A stretch of DNA of 46,862 bases, taken from assembly GCA_949289295.1 (NCBI GenBank), contig CASENM010000040.1, positions 67,055 through 113,916 on the forward strand. The letters are read 5' to 3'. The translations under genes were made by a program, and so were the position numbers. Below are positions 25,168 to 34,199 of this stretch, piece by piece. Position 1 is the stretch's first letter. Each line of letters starts with the position of its first letter. The stretch is from an uncultured Bacteroides sp. (GTDB lineage: Bacteria; Bacteroidota; Bacteroidia; Bacteroidales; Bacteroidaceae). Below the pieces are notes generated by a model. The model was not told where the DNA came from, did not search any database, and saw nothing but the letters and a program-made list of their open reading frames with translations.

Positions 25168-25917
25168 TCATTCCACATTTATCTTACGCTGTTTGACAGC
25201 CTCATAGATCAGGATACCGGCCGCCACGGATACATTCAGCGATTCGATGCTGCCGAATAGAGGGATTTTTATCCACTCGTCGCAAAGGGCCAGATGTTCG
25301 TAAGGCACTCCGGTATCTTCCGCACCCATGATGATGCATACCGGATCCTTGTAGTTGGCTTTTGTGTAGTCGTAGTCTCCCTTTTCGGTAGCCGCAACTA
25401 TCTTGAAACCGCTTTCCTTCAAGAACTTGATGGTTTGGGTAAGGTTGCTTTCCCGGCATACAGGGAGGGTATGGAGAGCACCTGCCGATGTCTTTATCGC
25501 ATCGGCATTGACACTTGCGCTGTTTTTTGACGGGATGATGATGGCATCGACTCCCGCGCATTCACACGTACGGGCAATGGCTCCGAAGTTGCGTACGTCG
25601 GTGACTCCGTCGAGCATGATCATCAGCGGATTTTTCCCTTCCTCAAACAAGAACGGCACCAGGTCTTCGGTACGCTGGTAGGCAATCGGGGAGATAAAGG
25701 CGACAACTCCCTGATGGTTCTTTTTCGTTATCCGGTTAATCCGCTCCACCGGTACCCGCTGTACGGGGATGAGTGTATCCTTTACTGCGGAAAAGAGCTC
25801 TCTGGAGAGTTCGCTCTTGATGTCTTTCTTGACAAGAATCTTTTCAATCTCCTTGCCTGCCTGTATGGCTTCGATGACGGCTCTGACGCCGAAAATCATT
25901 TCATTCTTTTCTAACAT
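25168..25917 (-). CDS. rlmB: 23S rRNA (guanosine-2251-2'-O)-methyltransferase
   Basis: SpoU/TrmH-family 2'-O-methyltransferase with a trefoil-knot SAM site, 249 residues from the ATG at 25917 (MLEKNEMIFGVRAVIEAI). An upstream ATG at 25938 would overlap recN and is less likely. The N-terminal RNA-binding domain is followed by the knot motifs LDGVTDVRNFGAIARTCECAG, IIMGAEDTG and IPLFGSIESLNVSVAAGILIYE. It is fifth in the dnaN operon. Confidence 0.92.
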   Translation of the reverse strand: MLEKNEMIFGVRAVIEAIQAGKEIEKILVKKDIKSELSRELFSAVKDTLIPVQRVPVERINRITKKNHQGVVAFISPIAYQRTEDLVPFLFEEGKNPLMIMLDGVTDVRNFGAIARTCECAGVDAIIIPSKNSASVNADAIKTSAGALHTLPVCRESNLTQTIKFLKESGFKIVAATEKGDYDYTKANYKDPVCIIMGAEDTGVPYEHLALCDEWIKIPLFGSIESLNVSVAAGILIYEAVKQRKINVE

Positions 25918-25927
25918 ATTGCTTGTT

Positions 25928-27595
25928 TTATTTGTCAAAACCTAATAAGACGCGTGCGTTCTGTACAGCGGCCTCGGTCAGGGTCGAACCGCTGAGCATG
26001 TGGGCTATCTCCTGCACGCGTTCTTCGTTGTCCAGTTGCCTGATATGGCTGTTGGTTCCCGTATCAGTGTCTTCCTTGTACACTTTGTAGTGTGCAATGC
26101 CCTTGGCTGCTATTTGGGGCAGATGGGTGATGCTGATGACCTGCCGGTTCTGCCGTCCCATATCTTGCATGATGAGTGCCATTTTTTCGGCGATGGAACC
26201 CGATACGCCTGTATCTATTTCATCGAATATGATGGTAGGAAGTTTGACGGCGCCGGCAATCATGGCCTTGAGCGAGAGCATCACGCGTGCGATTTCTCCG
26301 CCTGAAGCGACGGATGCCACGTTCTGCAGTGCACCGTTCTTGTTGGCCGAGAAGAGGAAAGTGACCGAGTCCATCCCTTTGCTGTCCGGCTCTTTCCGTC
26401 GGGCCAGTTCCACGGCAAAACGGACGTTGGGCATTCCCAGCGGAATGAGCAGCGATTTCATTTCCTTCTCAATATACCGGGCAGAACGGGTACGCAGACT
26501 GGTCAGCACATCAGCTTGTGCCAGCACCCGGCAGTATAAATCCTCCTTTTTCCGGTTCAGTTCTCCGATCCGGTCATCGAACGAGACGATGGCATCCAGT
26601 TTTTTTCTATAGTCTTCCGCCACCGCCATCAGTTCTTCCACCGAGTTGACATGATGTTTCTGCTGGAGTGAGTAGATCAGGTTGAGCCTTTCGTTCACGT
26701 AGTCCAGCCGTGCCGGATTGAATTCCACTTTTCCCTCGCCGTCGGCAATTTCGCGGGCGATGTCTTTCAGCTCGATATAGCAGTTGTCGAGCCGTTCTGT
26801 CCATTCCTGTGCCGGGCTATAGACCCGTGAAATCCCTTGGAGAGTCTGCATGCATTCTTTGGTGAGCTGCAGGCTTCCGCTTTCGTCTCCGTCAATCAGC
26901 TGCTGCGCCTTGTAGAGTGCCGCCTTGATGTCTTCCGCATGGCTGAGAGTCTCCGATTCCTGTTCGAGCTCTTCCTGTTCCTCTTCCTTCAGGCCGGCCT
27001 CGTCGAGCTGTTCCAGCTGGAAGCGGATGTAGTCTTCATCCTGCCGGCTTTTTTCTGCCTGTGCGACAAATTCTTCCAGCTCGCGCCCCACTTCTTTGTA
27101 TTCATCATACACTTTACGGTAGGCGGCCGTTTCTTTTTCATCCTGAGCGAGGATATCCAGTATGTTCAGTTGGAACCCTTCCTTGTTGAGCAGGAGATTC
27201 TGGTGCTGGCTATGCACGTCGATAAGCTTCTCGCCCAGCACCTTCATCTGTGTCAGCGAAGCCGGGGTGTCGTTGATGAAAGCCCGGCTTTTGCCGCTTG
27301 CCGCCACTTCGCGCCGGATGATACACTCTTCAGGATCGAACTCGATGTCGTTGTCGGCAAAAAACCGTTCCAGCCCGTAGGAGGCGATGCGGAATTTTGC
27401 CTCGACGATGCATTTGGATGCACCGTTCTTGATGGCTTTCACGTCGGCACGTTGCCCCAGCAGCAGGCCGATGGCACCCAGTATGATGGATTTCCCCGCA
27501 CCTGTTTCGCCCGTGATGACGGAAAAGCCCGGCACAAAACCGATGTTGAGCTTGTCTATCAGCGCATAATTCTGTATGTATAAGGACTGTAGCAT
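25928..27595 (-). CDS. recN: DNA repair protein RecN
   Basis: SMC-like ATPase acting early in double-strand break repair, 555 residues. The Walker A motif is GETGAGKSIILGAIGLLLG near the N-terminus. A long coiled-coil-rich middle (about 150-390) is rich in Glu, Gln and Lys. The ABC signature lies in VASGGEIARVMLSLKA and the Walker B in PTIIFDEIDTGVSG, followed by QVISITHLPQIAA. It follows coaBC by seven bases. Confidence 0.96.
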   Translation of the reverse strand: MLQSLYIQNYALIDKLNIGFVPGFSVITGETGAGKSIILGAIGLLLGQRADVKAIKNGASKCIVEAKFRIASYGLERFFADNDIEFDPEECIIRREVAASGKSRAFINDTPASLTQMKVLGEKLIDVHSQHQNLLLNKEGFQLNILDILAQDEKETAAYRKVYDEYKEVGRELEEFVAQAEKSRQDEDYIRFQLEQLDEAGLKEEEQEELEQESETLSHAEDIKAALYKAQQLIDGDESGSLQLTKECMQTLQGISRVYSPAQEWTERLDNCYIELKDIAREIADGEGKVEFNPARLDYVNERLNLIYSLQQKHHVNSVEELMAVAEDYRKKLDAIVSFDDRIGELNRKKEDLYCRVLAQADVLTSLRTRSARYIEKEMKSLLIPLGMPNVRFAVELARRKEPDSKGMDSVTFLFSANKNGALQNVASVASGGEIARVMLSLKAMIAGAVKLPTIIFDEIDTGVSGSIAEKMALIMQDMGRQNRQVISITHLPQIAAKGIAHYKVYKEDTDTGTNSHIRQLDNEERVQEIAHMLSGSTLTEAAVQNARVLLGFDK

Positions 27596-27602
27596 ATCAA
27601 AC

Positions 27603-28805
27603 TTAAATAAACAGACTAACCAGCTTGTCTATGATGTCATCGGCCACTTCCCTTTTGCTCTTCAGCGGAAAAGGAGTGATGCCCTGCCGGTCGATGAGGG
27701 TAATCTTGTTCGTGTCCACACGGAATCCGGCACCTTTGTCATTGAGCGAGTTCAGCACGATGAAGTCGAAGTTTTTCCGGGCCAGTTTCTCTTGTGCATG
27801 TGCCACTTCTTCGTTCGTCTCCAGCGCGAATCCCGCCAGCAGCTGCCCTTTGCGCTTCTGCTGCCCCAATGCCGCGGCAATGTCCTTTGTCGGCTTCAGG
27901 CGTATCACCAGGTCGTCTTTTTCCCGTTTGATTTTAGTTTCTGCCACCGTTTCGGGGGTAAAGTCCGCCACTGCCGCACATAATATGCCGGCGTCCATAT
28001 CCCTGTAGGATGCCATTGCCGCCTCATACATTTGTGCCGCACTTTCCACGTCGATGCGCCGGATGGCCGGATGAACGGTTTTCAGGTTTACCGGTCCGCT
28101 TATCAGGGTCACATCCGCTCCCCGTTCCGCACAGGCTTCGGCCAGCGCGTATCCCATCTTGCCAGAGGAATAGTTGCCCACAAACCGTACGGGATCTATT
28201 TTTTCGTAGGTAGGTCCGGCGGTAATCATTATCTTTTTGCCCGACAGCTCCCGGCCGGCCTCGAAGAAACGCTCAAGCACTTCCACGATTTTTTCCGGTT
28301 CTTCCATCCGTCCCTTCCCCGTCAGGTGGCTGGCCAGCTCTCCGCAGGCCGGCTCGATGATGTGGTTGCCGTAGGAACGGAGCACATCGAGATTGTGCCG
28401 GGTGGAGGGATGGGCGAACATGTCGAGGTCCATGGCCGGTGCCACAAATACCGGTGCCTTCATTGACAGATACGTAGTGACCAGCATGTTGTCGGCCACT
28501 CCGTGGGTCATTTTCCCTATTGTGGAAGCAGTGGCCGGCGCGATGAGCATGGCGTCCGCCCACAGCCCGAGGTCTACATGGCTGTGCCACGTGCCGTCGC
28601 GCTGGGAGAAAAATTCGCTGACAACCGGTTTGCTGGTCAGTGCGGAGAGGGTGATGGGGGTGATGAACTCCTTGCCGGCAGGTGTGATGACAATCTGCAC
28701 TTCCGCCCCTTTCTTTATCAGTGCCCGGGCCAGTACCGCAGCCTTGTATGCGGCGATGCTTCCCGTAATGCCCAGCACTATTTTTTTTCCTTGCAACATA
28801 TTCAT
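27603..28805 (-). CDS. coaBC: Bifunctional phosphopantothenoylcysteine decarboxylase/synthetase
   Basis: Makes 4'-phosphopantetheine for coenzyme A in two steps. The 400 residues hold the N-terminal flavoprotein CoaC domain (GITGSIAAYKAAVLARAL, with the active His region in HSHVDLG and PAMDLDMFAHPS) and the C-terminal CoaB domain (ITAGPTYEKIDPVRFVGNYSSGKMGYALAEA). The KRKGQLLAGFALET and FDFIVLNSLND segments are typical. The start could be 28805 or 28799. It is third in the dnaN operon. Confidence 0.95.
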   Translation of the reverse strand: MNMLQGKKIVLGITGSIAAYKAAVLARALIKKGAEVQIVITPAGKEFITPITLSALTSKPVVSEFFSQRDGTWHSHVDLGLWADAMLIAPATASTIGKMTHGVADNMLVTTYLSMKAPVFVAPAMDLDMFAHPSTRHNLDVLRSYGNHIIEPACGELASHLTGKGRMEEPEKIVEVLERFFEAGRELSGKKIMITAGPTYEKIDPVRFVGNYSSGKMGYALAEACAERGADVTLISGPVNLKTVHPAIRRIDVESAAQMYEAAMASYRDMDAGILCAAVADFTPETVAETKIKREKDDLVIRLKPTKDIAAALGQQKRKGQLLAGFALETNEEVAHAQEKLARKNFDFIVLNSLNDKGAGFRVDTNKITLIDRQGITPFPLKSKREVADDIIDKLVSLFI

Positions 28806-28819
28806 TTTTTGTCAGTCAG

Positions 28820-29596
28820 TCATTTCAACAAGTCGCTTTCGCGGAGACGGATTTTTGTCAGCACATTTTTCGTGTTCAGCGTGAAGTCGCCGTTCATCAT
28901 CCACCCGTAGTATCCCATGTCGCGTTTCAGTATTTCTGCCACCGGCATACCTTTGTATTTGCCGAAATTGAACACTTCCACGCCGTTGCTGTCATAAACG
29001 ATGCGTCCGGCGAAGTCCACGTTGTGCGAATAGCTGGAATATTCCGACAGGAAGTTGATGTCGTTCTGCAGCACGTCCGGGTAGTGGTCGAGCTGAGCCT
29101 TCAGCACCTCATAAGTGGCACGCGTGTCGGCTTCGGCGGTGTGCGCGTCTTCCAGGTTCTTGCCGCAGTAGAATTTGTAGGCCGCCGAGAGTGTCCGCTG
29201 TTCCAGCTTGTGGTAAATGACCTGCACATCGATGAATTTGCGTTTGGTGAGGTCGATGTCGATGCCGGCCCGCAGAAACTCCTCCACGAGCACAGGCACA
29301 TCAAAACGGTTGGAGTTGAAGCCGGCGATGTCGGCGCCTTCTATGTCCTTGGCGATTTCCTTGGCCACCTGCTTGAATGTGGGGCAGTCGGCCACATCTT
29401 CGTCGTGGATGCCGTGGATGGCGGTCGACTCTTCCGGAATATGCATTTCCGGATTGATGCGTATCACTTTTGACGTTTCGTTTCCGTTCGGGAAAACTTT
29501 CAGGTAGCAGATTTCTACGATACGGTCTGAATTTATGTTGGTTCCCGTTGTCTCCAGATCAAAGAAGACAAGCGGATTTTTCAGGTTCAGTTTCAT
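28820..29596 (-). CDS. DnaQ-like 3'-5' exonuclease
   Basis: A DEDDh exonuclease of 258 residues. Exo I is FFDLETTGTN (Asp/Glu), Exo II lies in ADIAGFNSNRFDVPVL, and Exo III is AHTAEADTRATYEV (His and Asp). The C-terminal 60 residues (VFNFGKYKGMPVAEILKRDMGYYGWM) resemble the short FGKYKG domain of exonuclease X/DUF3820 proteins. It directly follows dnaN (13-base gap), which fits a proofreading or repair nuclease working with the clamp. That pairing is inference. Confidence 0.9.
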   Translation of the reverse strand: MKLNLKNPLVFFDLETTGTNINSDRIVEICYLKVFPNGNETSKVIRINPEMHIPEESTAIHGIHDEDVADCPTFKQVAKEIAKDIEGADIAGFNSNRFDVPVLVEEFLRAGIDIDLTKRKFIDVQVIYHKLEQRTLSAAYKFYCGKNLEDAHTAEADTRATYEVLKAQLDHYPDVLQNDINFLSEYSSYSHNVDFAGRIVYDSNGVEVFNFGKYKGMPVAEILKRDMGYYGWMMNGDFTLNTKNVLTKIRLRESDLLK

Positions 29597-29609
29597 CGGG
29601 TGGTTTCAG

Positions 29610-30734
29610 TTAGTCGTTCAACATCATCGGCATCAGCAGCATCAGCAGGTCCTCGTTCTCGTCCTGTTCTTCCGGCAGAATCAGTCCCGCTCTCGACGGG
29701 TCGGCCAGTTCGATTGTCACATTCTGCGAAGAGATGTTGTTCAGAATGTCGATCAGGAATGTCGATTTGAATCCGATGCCCAGCGGAGTGCCGTCATACT
29801 GGCATGCAATCGTTTCTTCGGCTGAGGTGGAGAAATCAATGTCTTGTGCCGAAATCTTCATGGCGTTGTCCGAGAGGCTCAGCTTGATGAGGCTGATGGC
29901 CTGTGAGGAGAAGACCGACACACGGCGCAGTGCGCTGATGAAGAGTTGCCTGTCGATGGTGGCGCAGTGCGGATTGTGTTGCGGTATCACCGAATTGTAG
30001 TTCGGGTAGCGTCCTTCAATCAGCCGGCATACCATCCGGTAGTCTTCCAGCACGAACGACGCGTTGCGGTCGTCGAAACTGATCTGCACGTCGCCTTCCT
30101 CCTTGGGCAGCAGGTTCTTGAGCAGGGTGGCCGGTTTCTTGGGCAGGATGAAGGCCGCCTTTTCGTTCCCGTGTGCCAGATATGATTTGCAGCGCACCAG
30201 CCTTTGTCCGTCTGTGGCTACCAGAGTCAGATCTTCGGGGGTGATGTCGAAATAGACACCGTTCATTACCGGACGCAGCTCGTCGTCGGCGGTGGCAAAG
30301 ATACATCGGTTCACTCCGTTCATCAGCACGTCGGCCCCGATTGTCACCTGTGTGGCTCCGCTTTTCACCTCAGAGGTCTGCGGATATTCGTCGGCGTTCT
30401 GTCCCATCAGCGAATACTTCCCGTTCTGGTAGTGTACGGTGATTTCCAGATTGTCCATGTTTATTTCGAACGAAAGCGGCTGCTCCGGAATTTCCTTGAG
30501 CGCGTCGAGCAAAGTCTTTGATGATACGGCAAACGAGCCTTCCCCTTCATATTCAGAAGTTTCGATGGAAGTGGACAGGGTGGTATCATTGTCGGATGCT
30601 GTCATTGACAGTGTGCCGTCGGCAAGCCGGATAAGGAAGCAGTCGAGCACGGGCAGTGAATTTTTGGAGTTGATGACCCGACTGATAGCCTGAAGATGAC
30701 CGAACAGAGCGGTACTTGATACGATAAACTTCAT
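29610..30734 (-). CDS. dnaN: DNA polymerase III sliding clamp beta subunit
   Basis: Ring-shaped processivity factor of the replicase, 374 residues in three similar domains. Recognisable segments are LFGHLQAISRVINSKNSLPVLDCFLIR, ATDGQRLVRC, GRYPNYNSVIP and the C-terminal LLMLLMPMML, which replaces the usual MPM(R/K)(L/I) end. It is the first gene of an eight-kilobase operon running to 22495. Its promoter lies just upstream. dnaA is not adjacent, so no replication origin is implied. Confidence 0.96.
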   Translation of the reverse strand: MKFIVSSTALFGHLQAISRVINSKNSLPVLDCFLIRLADGTLSMTASDNDTTLSTSIETSEYEGEGSFAVSSKTLLDALKEIPEQPLSFEINMDNLEITVHYQNGKYSLMGQNADEYPQTSEVKSGATQVTIGADVLMNGVNRCIFATADDELRPVMNGVYFDITPEDLTLVATDGQRLVRCKSYLAHGNEKAAFILPKKPATLLKNLLPKEEGDVQISFDDRNASFVLEDYRMVCRLIEGRYPNYNSVIPQHNPHCATIDRQLFISALRRVSVFSSQAISLIKLSLSDNAMKISAQDIDFSTSAEETIACQYDGTPLGIGFKSTFLIDILNNISSQNVTIELADPSRAGLILPEEQDENEDLLMLLMPMMLND

Positions 30735-30795
30735 AGTGTTTGTTAATGTTATGTTTTTATTTTGTTTTTACTTTTGTTCCAATCATACTAATTGC

Positions 30796-30803
30796 CAAAG
30801 TTA
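30796..30803 (-). promoter_or_regulatory. -7 promoter element for the dnaN operon
   Basis: The minus strand reads TAACTTTG, an exact TAnnTTTG match, with TTTG 22 bases further upstream (30826-30829). The leader is about 55 bases. Confidence 0.55.
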
Positions 30804-30868
30804 CGAAAAGATTGCGTATGCCCTGCAAAAAAGGGGCGAAAAAATTAGTTTACTTCTGCAGAAAAGCT

Positions 30869-30876
30869 TAATTTCG
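30869..30876 (+). promoter_or_regulatory. Possible -7 element for the DUF3127 gene
   Basis: TAATTTCG matches TAnnTTTG at seven of eight positions, 24 bases before the ATG at 30900. Confidence 0.4.
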
Positions 30877-30899
30877 TTGCCGAATTTAAACGATTAGAT

Positions 30900-31280
30900 A
30901 TGGAATTAGCAGGAAGAGTTATCGCCGTTCTGGAACCCAGAAGCGGTGTTTCCAAGACGGGCAATCCGTGGAAAGTACAAGAGTATGTGATTGAAACCCA
31001 CGACCAATATCCGCGCCGCATGTGTTTCGACGTGTTTGGAGAAGACAAGATAAACCAGTTCAACATTCAGATAGGCGAGGAATTGAACGTGTTTTTCGAC
31101 ATTGACGCACGCGAGTGGCAGGGGAGATGGTTCAACAGTATCCGTGCGTGGAGAATTGACCGTGTGAGTCCGATGCAGCAGGCTCCGGCTCCCGACCCGT
31201 CGTTCCCTCCGGTAAATGCGGCTCCCGTTCCTCCGGCTGATTTCTCCGCCGGCGACGAGAAGGACGATCTGCCGTTCTGA
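30900..31280 (+). CDS. DUF3127 protein with SSB-like acidic tail
   Basis: A 126-residue protein of the DUF3127 family. The first 90 residues look like an OB-fold (MELAGRVIAVLEPRSGVSKTGNPWKVQEYVIET; NVFFDIDAREWQGRWFNSIRAWRI). A Pro/Ala-rich linker then leads to an acidic tip DEKDDLPF at the very end. This tip resembles the DDDIPF tail by which single-stranded DNA binding proteins recruit partners. The gene is divergent from dnaN, which strengthens a link to DNA replication or repair. No function is established for the family as far as I know. Confidence 0.85.
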   Translation: MELAGRVIAVLEPRSGVSKTGNPWKVQEYVIETHDQYPRRMCFDVFGEDKINQFNIQIGEELNVFFDIDAREWQGRWFNSIRAWRIDRVSPMQQAPAPDPSFPPVNAAPVPPADFSAGDEKDDLPF

Positions 31281-31321
31281 CGGGTACGTCCGGACGCGGA
31301 ATGAAAAAGGGCAGAACGGAC

Positions 31322-31372
31322 AGGGGCTGTCTCAAAATGAAATCTGGTTTCTATTTTGAGACAGCCCCTTTT
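31322..31372. terminator. TGTCTCAAAAT stem-loop, bidirectional terminator
   Basis: A perfect 17-bp inverted repeat (AGGGGCTGTCTCAAAAT at 31322-31338, complement at 31353-31369) with a 14-base loop and a short T run. It lies between the convergent DUF3127 and rho genes. Related sequences occur at 40391-40428 and 41617-41770, so it is also a dispersed repeat. Confidence 0.75.
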
Positions 31373-31391
31373 CCGTTGTTTCAGCCTTATG

Positions 31392-33359
31392 TCATGAATT
31401 CATGCTCATCAGGAACTCTTCGTTGTCTTTCGTCTTTTCCAGTTTGTCCTTCACCAGCGTCATGGCCTCGATGGAGTTCATGTCGGCAATGTAGCGGCGC
31501 AGAATCCACATGCGGTCGAGCGTGGTCTTGTCAAGCAGCAGGTCGTCGCGGCGGGTGCTTGAAGCCACCAGGTTGACAGCCGGGAAAATACGTTTGTTGC
31601 TCAGCGTGCGGTCGAGCTGCAGTTCCATGTTGCCCGTACCCTTGAATTCCTCGAAAATCACTTCATCCATCTTCGAGCCGGTGTCAATCAGGGCCGTGGC
31701 GATGATTGTCAGCGAGCCGCCTCCCTCGATGTTGCGCGCCGCGCCGAAGAAACGCTTGGGTTTGTGGAGCGCGTTGGCGTCCACACCTCCGGAGAGCACT
31801 TTTCCCGATGCGGGCGACACGGTGTTGTAGGCCCGGGCGAGGCGGGTGATGGAGTCGAGGAAAATCACCACGTCGTGTCCGCATTCCACCATTCTCTTCG
31901 CTTTTTCCAGCACGATGCCCGCGATTTTCACATGGCGTTCGGCCGGTTCGTCGAATGTGGAGGCAATCACTTCCGCTTTTACGCTGCGGGCCATGTCGGT
32001 CACTTCCTCCGGACGTTCGTCAATCAGCAGCATGATCATGTAGACTTCCGGATGGTTGGCCGCGATGGCATTGGCGATGTCCTTCATCAGAATTGTCTTA
32101 CCGGTCTTGGGTTGTGCCACAATCAGTGCGCGCTGCCCCTTCCCGATTGGAGTGAAGAGGTCGACGATGCGTACCGACAGGTTGTCGCCGTGGCCTTTGC
32201 AGAGCTGGAACTTCTCTTCGGGGAAGAGCGGTGTCAGATGGTCGAACGGGATGCGGTCGCGCACCAGTACGTGGTCGAGTCCGTTGATTTTTGAAACCTT
32301 GACCAGCGGGAAATATTTTTCTCCCTCCTTGGGCGGACGGATGGTACCTTCCACCACATCGCCCGTCTTCAGTCCGAAAAGTTTGATTTGCGACTGTGAC
32401 ACGTAGATGTCATCGGGCGACGAAAGATAGTTGTAGTCCGACGAACGGAGGAATCCGTATCCGTCGGGCATGATTTCGAGCACGCCGGTACCCTGCAGGA
32501 TATTGTCGAAGTCGTAGGCTTTCTCCGCCTGTTTGGGAGGCTGTGGGGCGGCAGAGGGCGTGTTGGCCTGCGAGTCGGGCTGCGCCTGGTTCTGCATGCC
32601 GTATCCCGTATTGTTGTTGTTCGGATAGTTGTTGTTGCGGTTGTTGCGGTTGTTCTGCCGCTGCTGGCGTTGGAATTTCTGCCGCGGTTCTCTCTGCGGC
32701 ATCACGGGCGGCTCTACTTTGGTAGCCTCAAATTTTCCGATCAGTTCGGTCGGGATTGTTTTGTTTTCTGAGGGGAGATTTTCGATGGGGATGAAATCGT
32801 TCGCCGTGTTCAGGTCGAGAGGAGGGAGTTTTTCATCGTCTGCGGCCGGCAGTATGTCCGTGTCGCTTGTCTCGGGTCCGGCTGCATTGTCTGCGGCCAG
32901 TGCTTCAGCCTTTTCTCTGGCAATTGTCGCTTTGTTTTTCGAACCCGGCTTTCTGCCGCGTCGGGCTTTCGGCTTTTCCTGAGCCGCTTCCTGCGGGGCT
33001 TGTCCGTTGTTTTCCGTGTCGGTGCCGGCCGTTTCGGCAGAGGGGGTGTCCTTGAACAGCGGAGCGGGCGAAGGCAGTGCGGGAGGCATGTTTTCAAGCC
33101 TTACCGCCTTGTCTTTCGTGGCGGTGTAGATTTTGTCTCCGTCTTTCTTTACGCTGATCCGTGAACGTTTCCGCGGCAGTCCTTCCTTACGCTGGTCTGC
33201 GGCCGCTTTTTTGACTGCGCCGGCAATGGCTTGTTCGTCCAGAATTCGGTAGACCAGTGCTTCTTTGCTGAGCGAATCGGTCTTCTCCAGGCCCAACTCT
33301 TTGGCAATCTGTTGCAATTCGGACAAGTTTTTGTCGTTTAATTGAATGATGTTATACAT
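31392..33359 (-). CDS. rho: Transcription termination factor Rho
   Basis: RNA-dependent ATPase helicase that ends transcription. At 655 residues it is far longer than the 419-residue E. coli protein. The N-terminal Rho-N domain ([17 protein letters not shown]) is followed by a long low-complexity insert (about 60-285), Lys/Pro/Ala-rich and then Asn/Gln/Arg-rich ([19 protein letters not shown]). Then come the RNA-binding domain ([15 protein letters not shown]) and the ATPase core: Walker [33 protein letters not shown], and [19 protein letters not shown]. The related insert in B. thetaiotaomicron Rho is known to drive phase separation. Confidence 0.96.
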   Translation of the reverse strand: MYNIIQLNDKNLSELQQIAKELGLEKTDSLSKEALVYRILDEQAIAGAVKKAAADQRKEGLPRKRSRISVKKDGDKIYTATKDKAVRLENMPPALPSPAPLFKDTPSAETAGTDTENNGQAPQEAAQEKPKARRGRKPGSKNKATIAREKAEALAADNAAGPETSDTDILPAADDEKLPPLDLNTANDFIPIENLPSENKTIPTELIGKFEATKVEPPVMPQREPRQKFQRQQRQNNRNNRNNNYPNNNNTGYGMQNQAQPDSQANTPSAAPQPPKQAEKAYDFDNILQGTGVLEIMPDGYGFLRSSDYNYLSSPDDIYVSQSQIKLFGLKTGDVVEGTIRPPKEGEKYFPLVKVSKINGLDHVLVRDRIPFDHLTPLFPEEKFQLCKGHGDNLSVRIVDLFTPIGKGQRALIVAQPKTGKTILMKDIANAIAANHPEVYMIMLLIDERPEEVTDMARSVKAEVIASTFDEPAERHVKIAGIVLEKAKRMVECGHDVVIFLDSITRLARAYNTVSPASGKVLSGGVDANALHKPKRFFGAARNIEGGGSLTIIATALIDTGSKMDEVIFEEFKGTGNMELQLDRTLSNKRIFPAVNLVASSTRRDDLLLDKTTLDRMWILRRYIADMNSIEAMTLVKDKLEKTKDNEEFLMSMNS

Positions 33360-33572
33360 AAATTGGTTTGTAATGATTTAAGCTATGTGTGGACAATGCG
33401 CAGGCACATGCCTTCTCAAACGGGATACTCTTTTTCCGTCAGTCCGCATTTCACAAAAGCATTATAAAAATAGATTGTTTTTATTGTTTTTATTGTGAGG
33501 ACGAATGATAAGGAGCTTTCCGCACACAGGCGTGCGTCCGGCATCACTTATGCTTTCCTGAGGACAAAAGTA
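33360..33572 (-). promoter_or_regulatory. rho promoter and long 5' leader
   Basis: The minus strand has TACTTTTG (33565-33572, exact TAnnTTTG) with a TTG about 20 bases upstream. This implies a leader of about 200 bases before the rho ATG. The leader contains three copies of AACAAT spaced by AAAA-type runs (CAATAAAAACAATAAAAAC region, 33482-33505 on the plus strand). No gene is seen. Feedback control of rho within the leader is possible, but no clear terminator hairpin is visible. Confidence 0.4.
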
Positions 33573-33646
33573 GATATTTTTATTTTATGGTACAACATTT
33601 GGCGAGTTTTTTTGCGCAAACGGCCGGTAGATTGGAAGAAAAGTGC

Positions 33647-33654
33647 TAATTTAG
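33647..33654 (+). promoter_or_regulatory. Possible -7 element for ridA
   Basis: TAATTTAG matches TAnnTTTG at seven of eight positions, 33 bases before the ridA ATG. Confidence 0.35.
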
Positions 33655-33686
33655 CGGATGAATAATTAACCAACTGACAGAATTGT

Positions 33687-34064
33687 ATGAAAAAAGTGAT
33701 TTTTACAGAAAAAGCTCCTGCCGCCATCGGGCCTTACAGCCAGGCTGTGGAAGCCAACGGCATGGTGTTCTTGTCGGGACAGCTCCCGGTGGATCCCGCT
33801 ACAGGCAATGTGGTGGAAGGGGGAGTGAAAGCGCAGACGGCCCAGGTGTTCGAGAATATCAAGAACGTACTTGCGGAAGCGGGGCTGACCACTGCCCATA
33901 TCGTAAAGACAACGGTTTTCCTGGCCGACATGTCGCTGTTTGCGGAAATGAACGAGGTGTATGCTTCTTATTTCGGCGGTGACTATCCCGCGCGTTCGGC
34001 TGTGGCTGTAAAGGCGCTGCCGAAGAATGCGTCGGTAGAAATCGAATGCATTGCCGCGAGATGA
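33687..34064 (+). CDS. ridA: RidA-family enamine/imine deaminase
   Basis: A 125-residue trimeric enzyme that hydrolyses reactive 2-aminoacrylate-type enamines. Motifs: APAAIGPYSQAVEANGMVFLSGQLPVDPATG, KTTVFLADMSLFAEMNEVYASYF, the substrate-binding Arg in YPARSAV, and ASVEIECIA at the end. The length is exact for the family. It is a single gene followed by a palindrome cluster. Confidence 0.96.
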   Translation: MKKVIFTEKAPAAIGPYSQAVEANGMVFLSGQLPVDPATGNVVEGGVKAQTAQVFENIKNVLAEAGLTTAHIVKTTVFLADMSLFAEMNEVYASYFGGDYPARSAVAVKALPKNASVEIECIAAR

Positions 34065-34082
34065 TTTCTCCGGCATCCCGAA

Positions 34083-34144
34083 AAAACGCCGAAGCGTTTT
34101 GACCGGAATGCCTAGGCGTTTTAGGTAAAACACTTCGGCGTTTT
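34083..34144. repeat. Second cluster of UUCG-loop palindromes
   Basis: Units AAAACGCCGAAGCGTTTT (34083-34100), a diverged middle copy around GCCTAGGC (34110-34117), and AAAACACTTCGGCGTTTT (34127-34144). The arrangement mirrors 16644-16705 in inverted orientation; the shared stretch GGTCAAAACGCTTCGGCG is identical. It may end ridA transcription, but its copies elsewhere show it is a repeat family. Confidence 0.85.
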
Positions 34145-34199
34145 CTGAGAAAAGGTCCGCCGGGGCTTTTGCGGCTGGCCGGACGTTTACAGCAACTAC

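Noticed and set aside
29610-30899. Replication origin beside dnaN
   Set aside because: No dnaA gene and no cluster of DnaA boxes noticed; dnaN sits in a repair/CoA operon.
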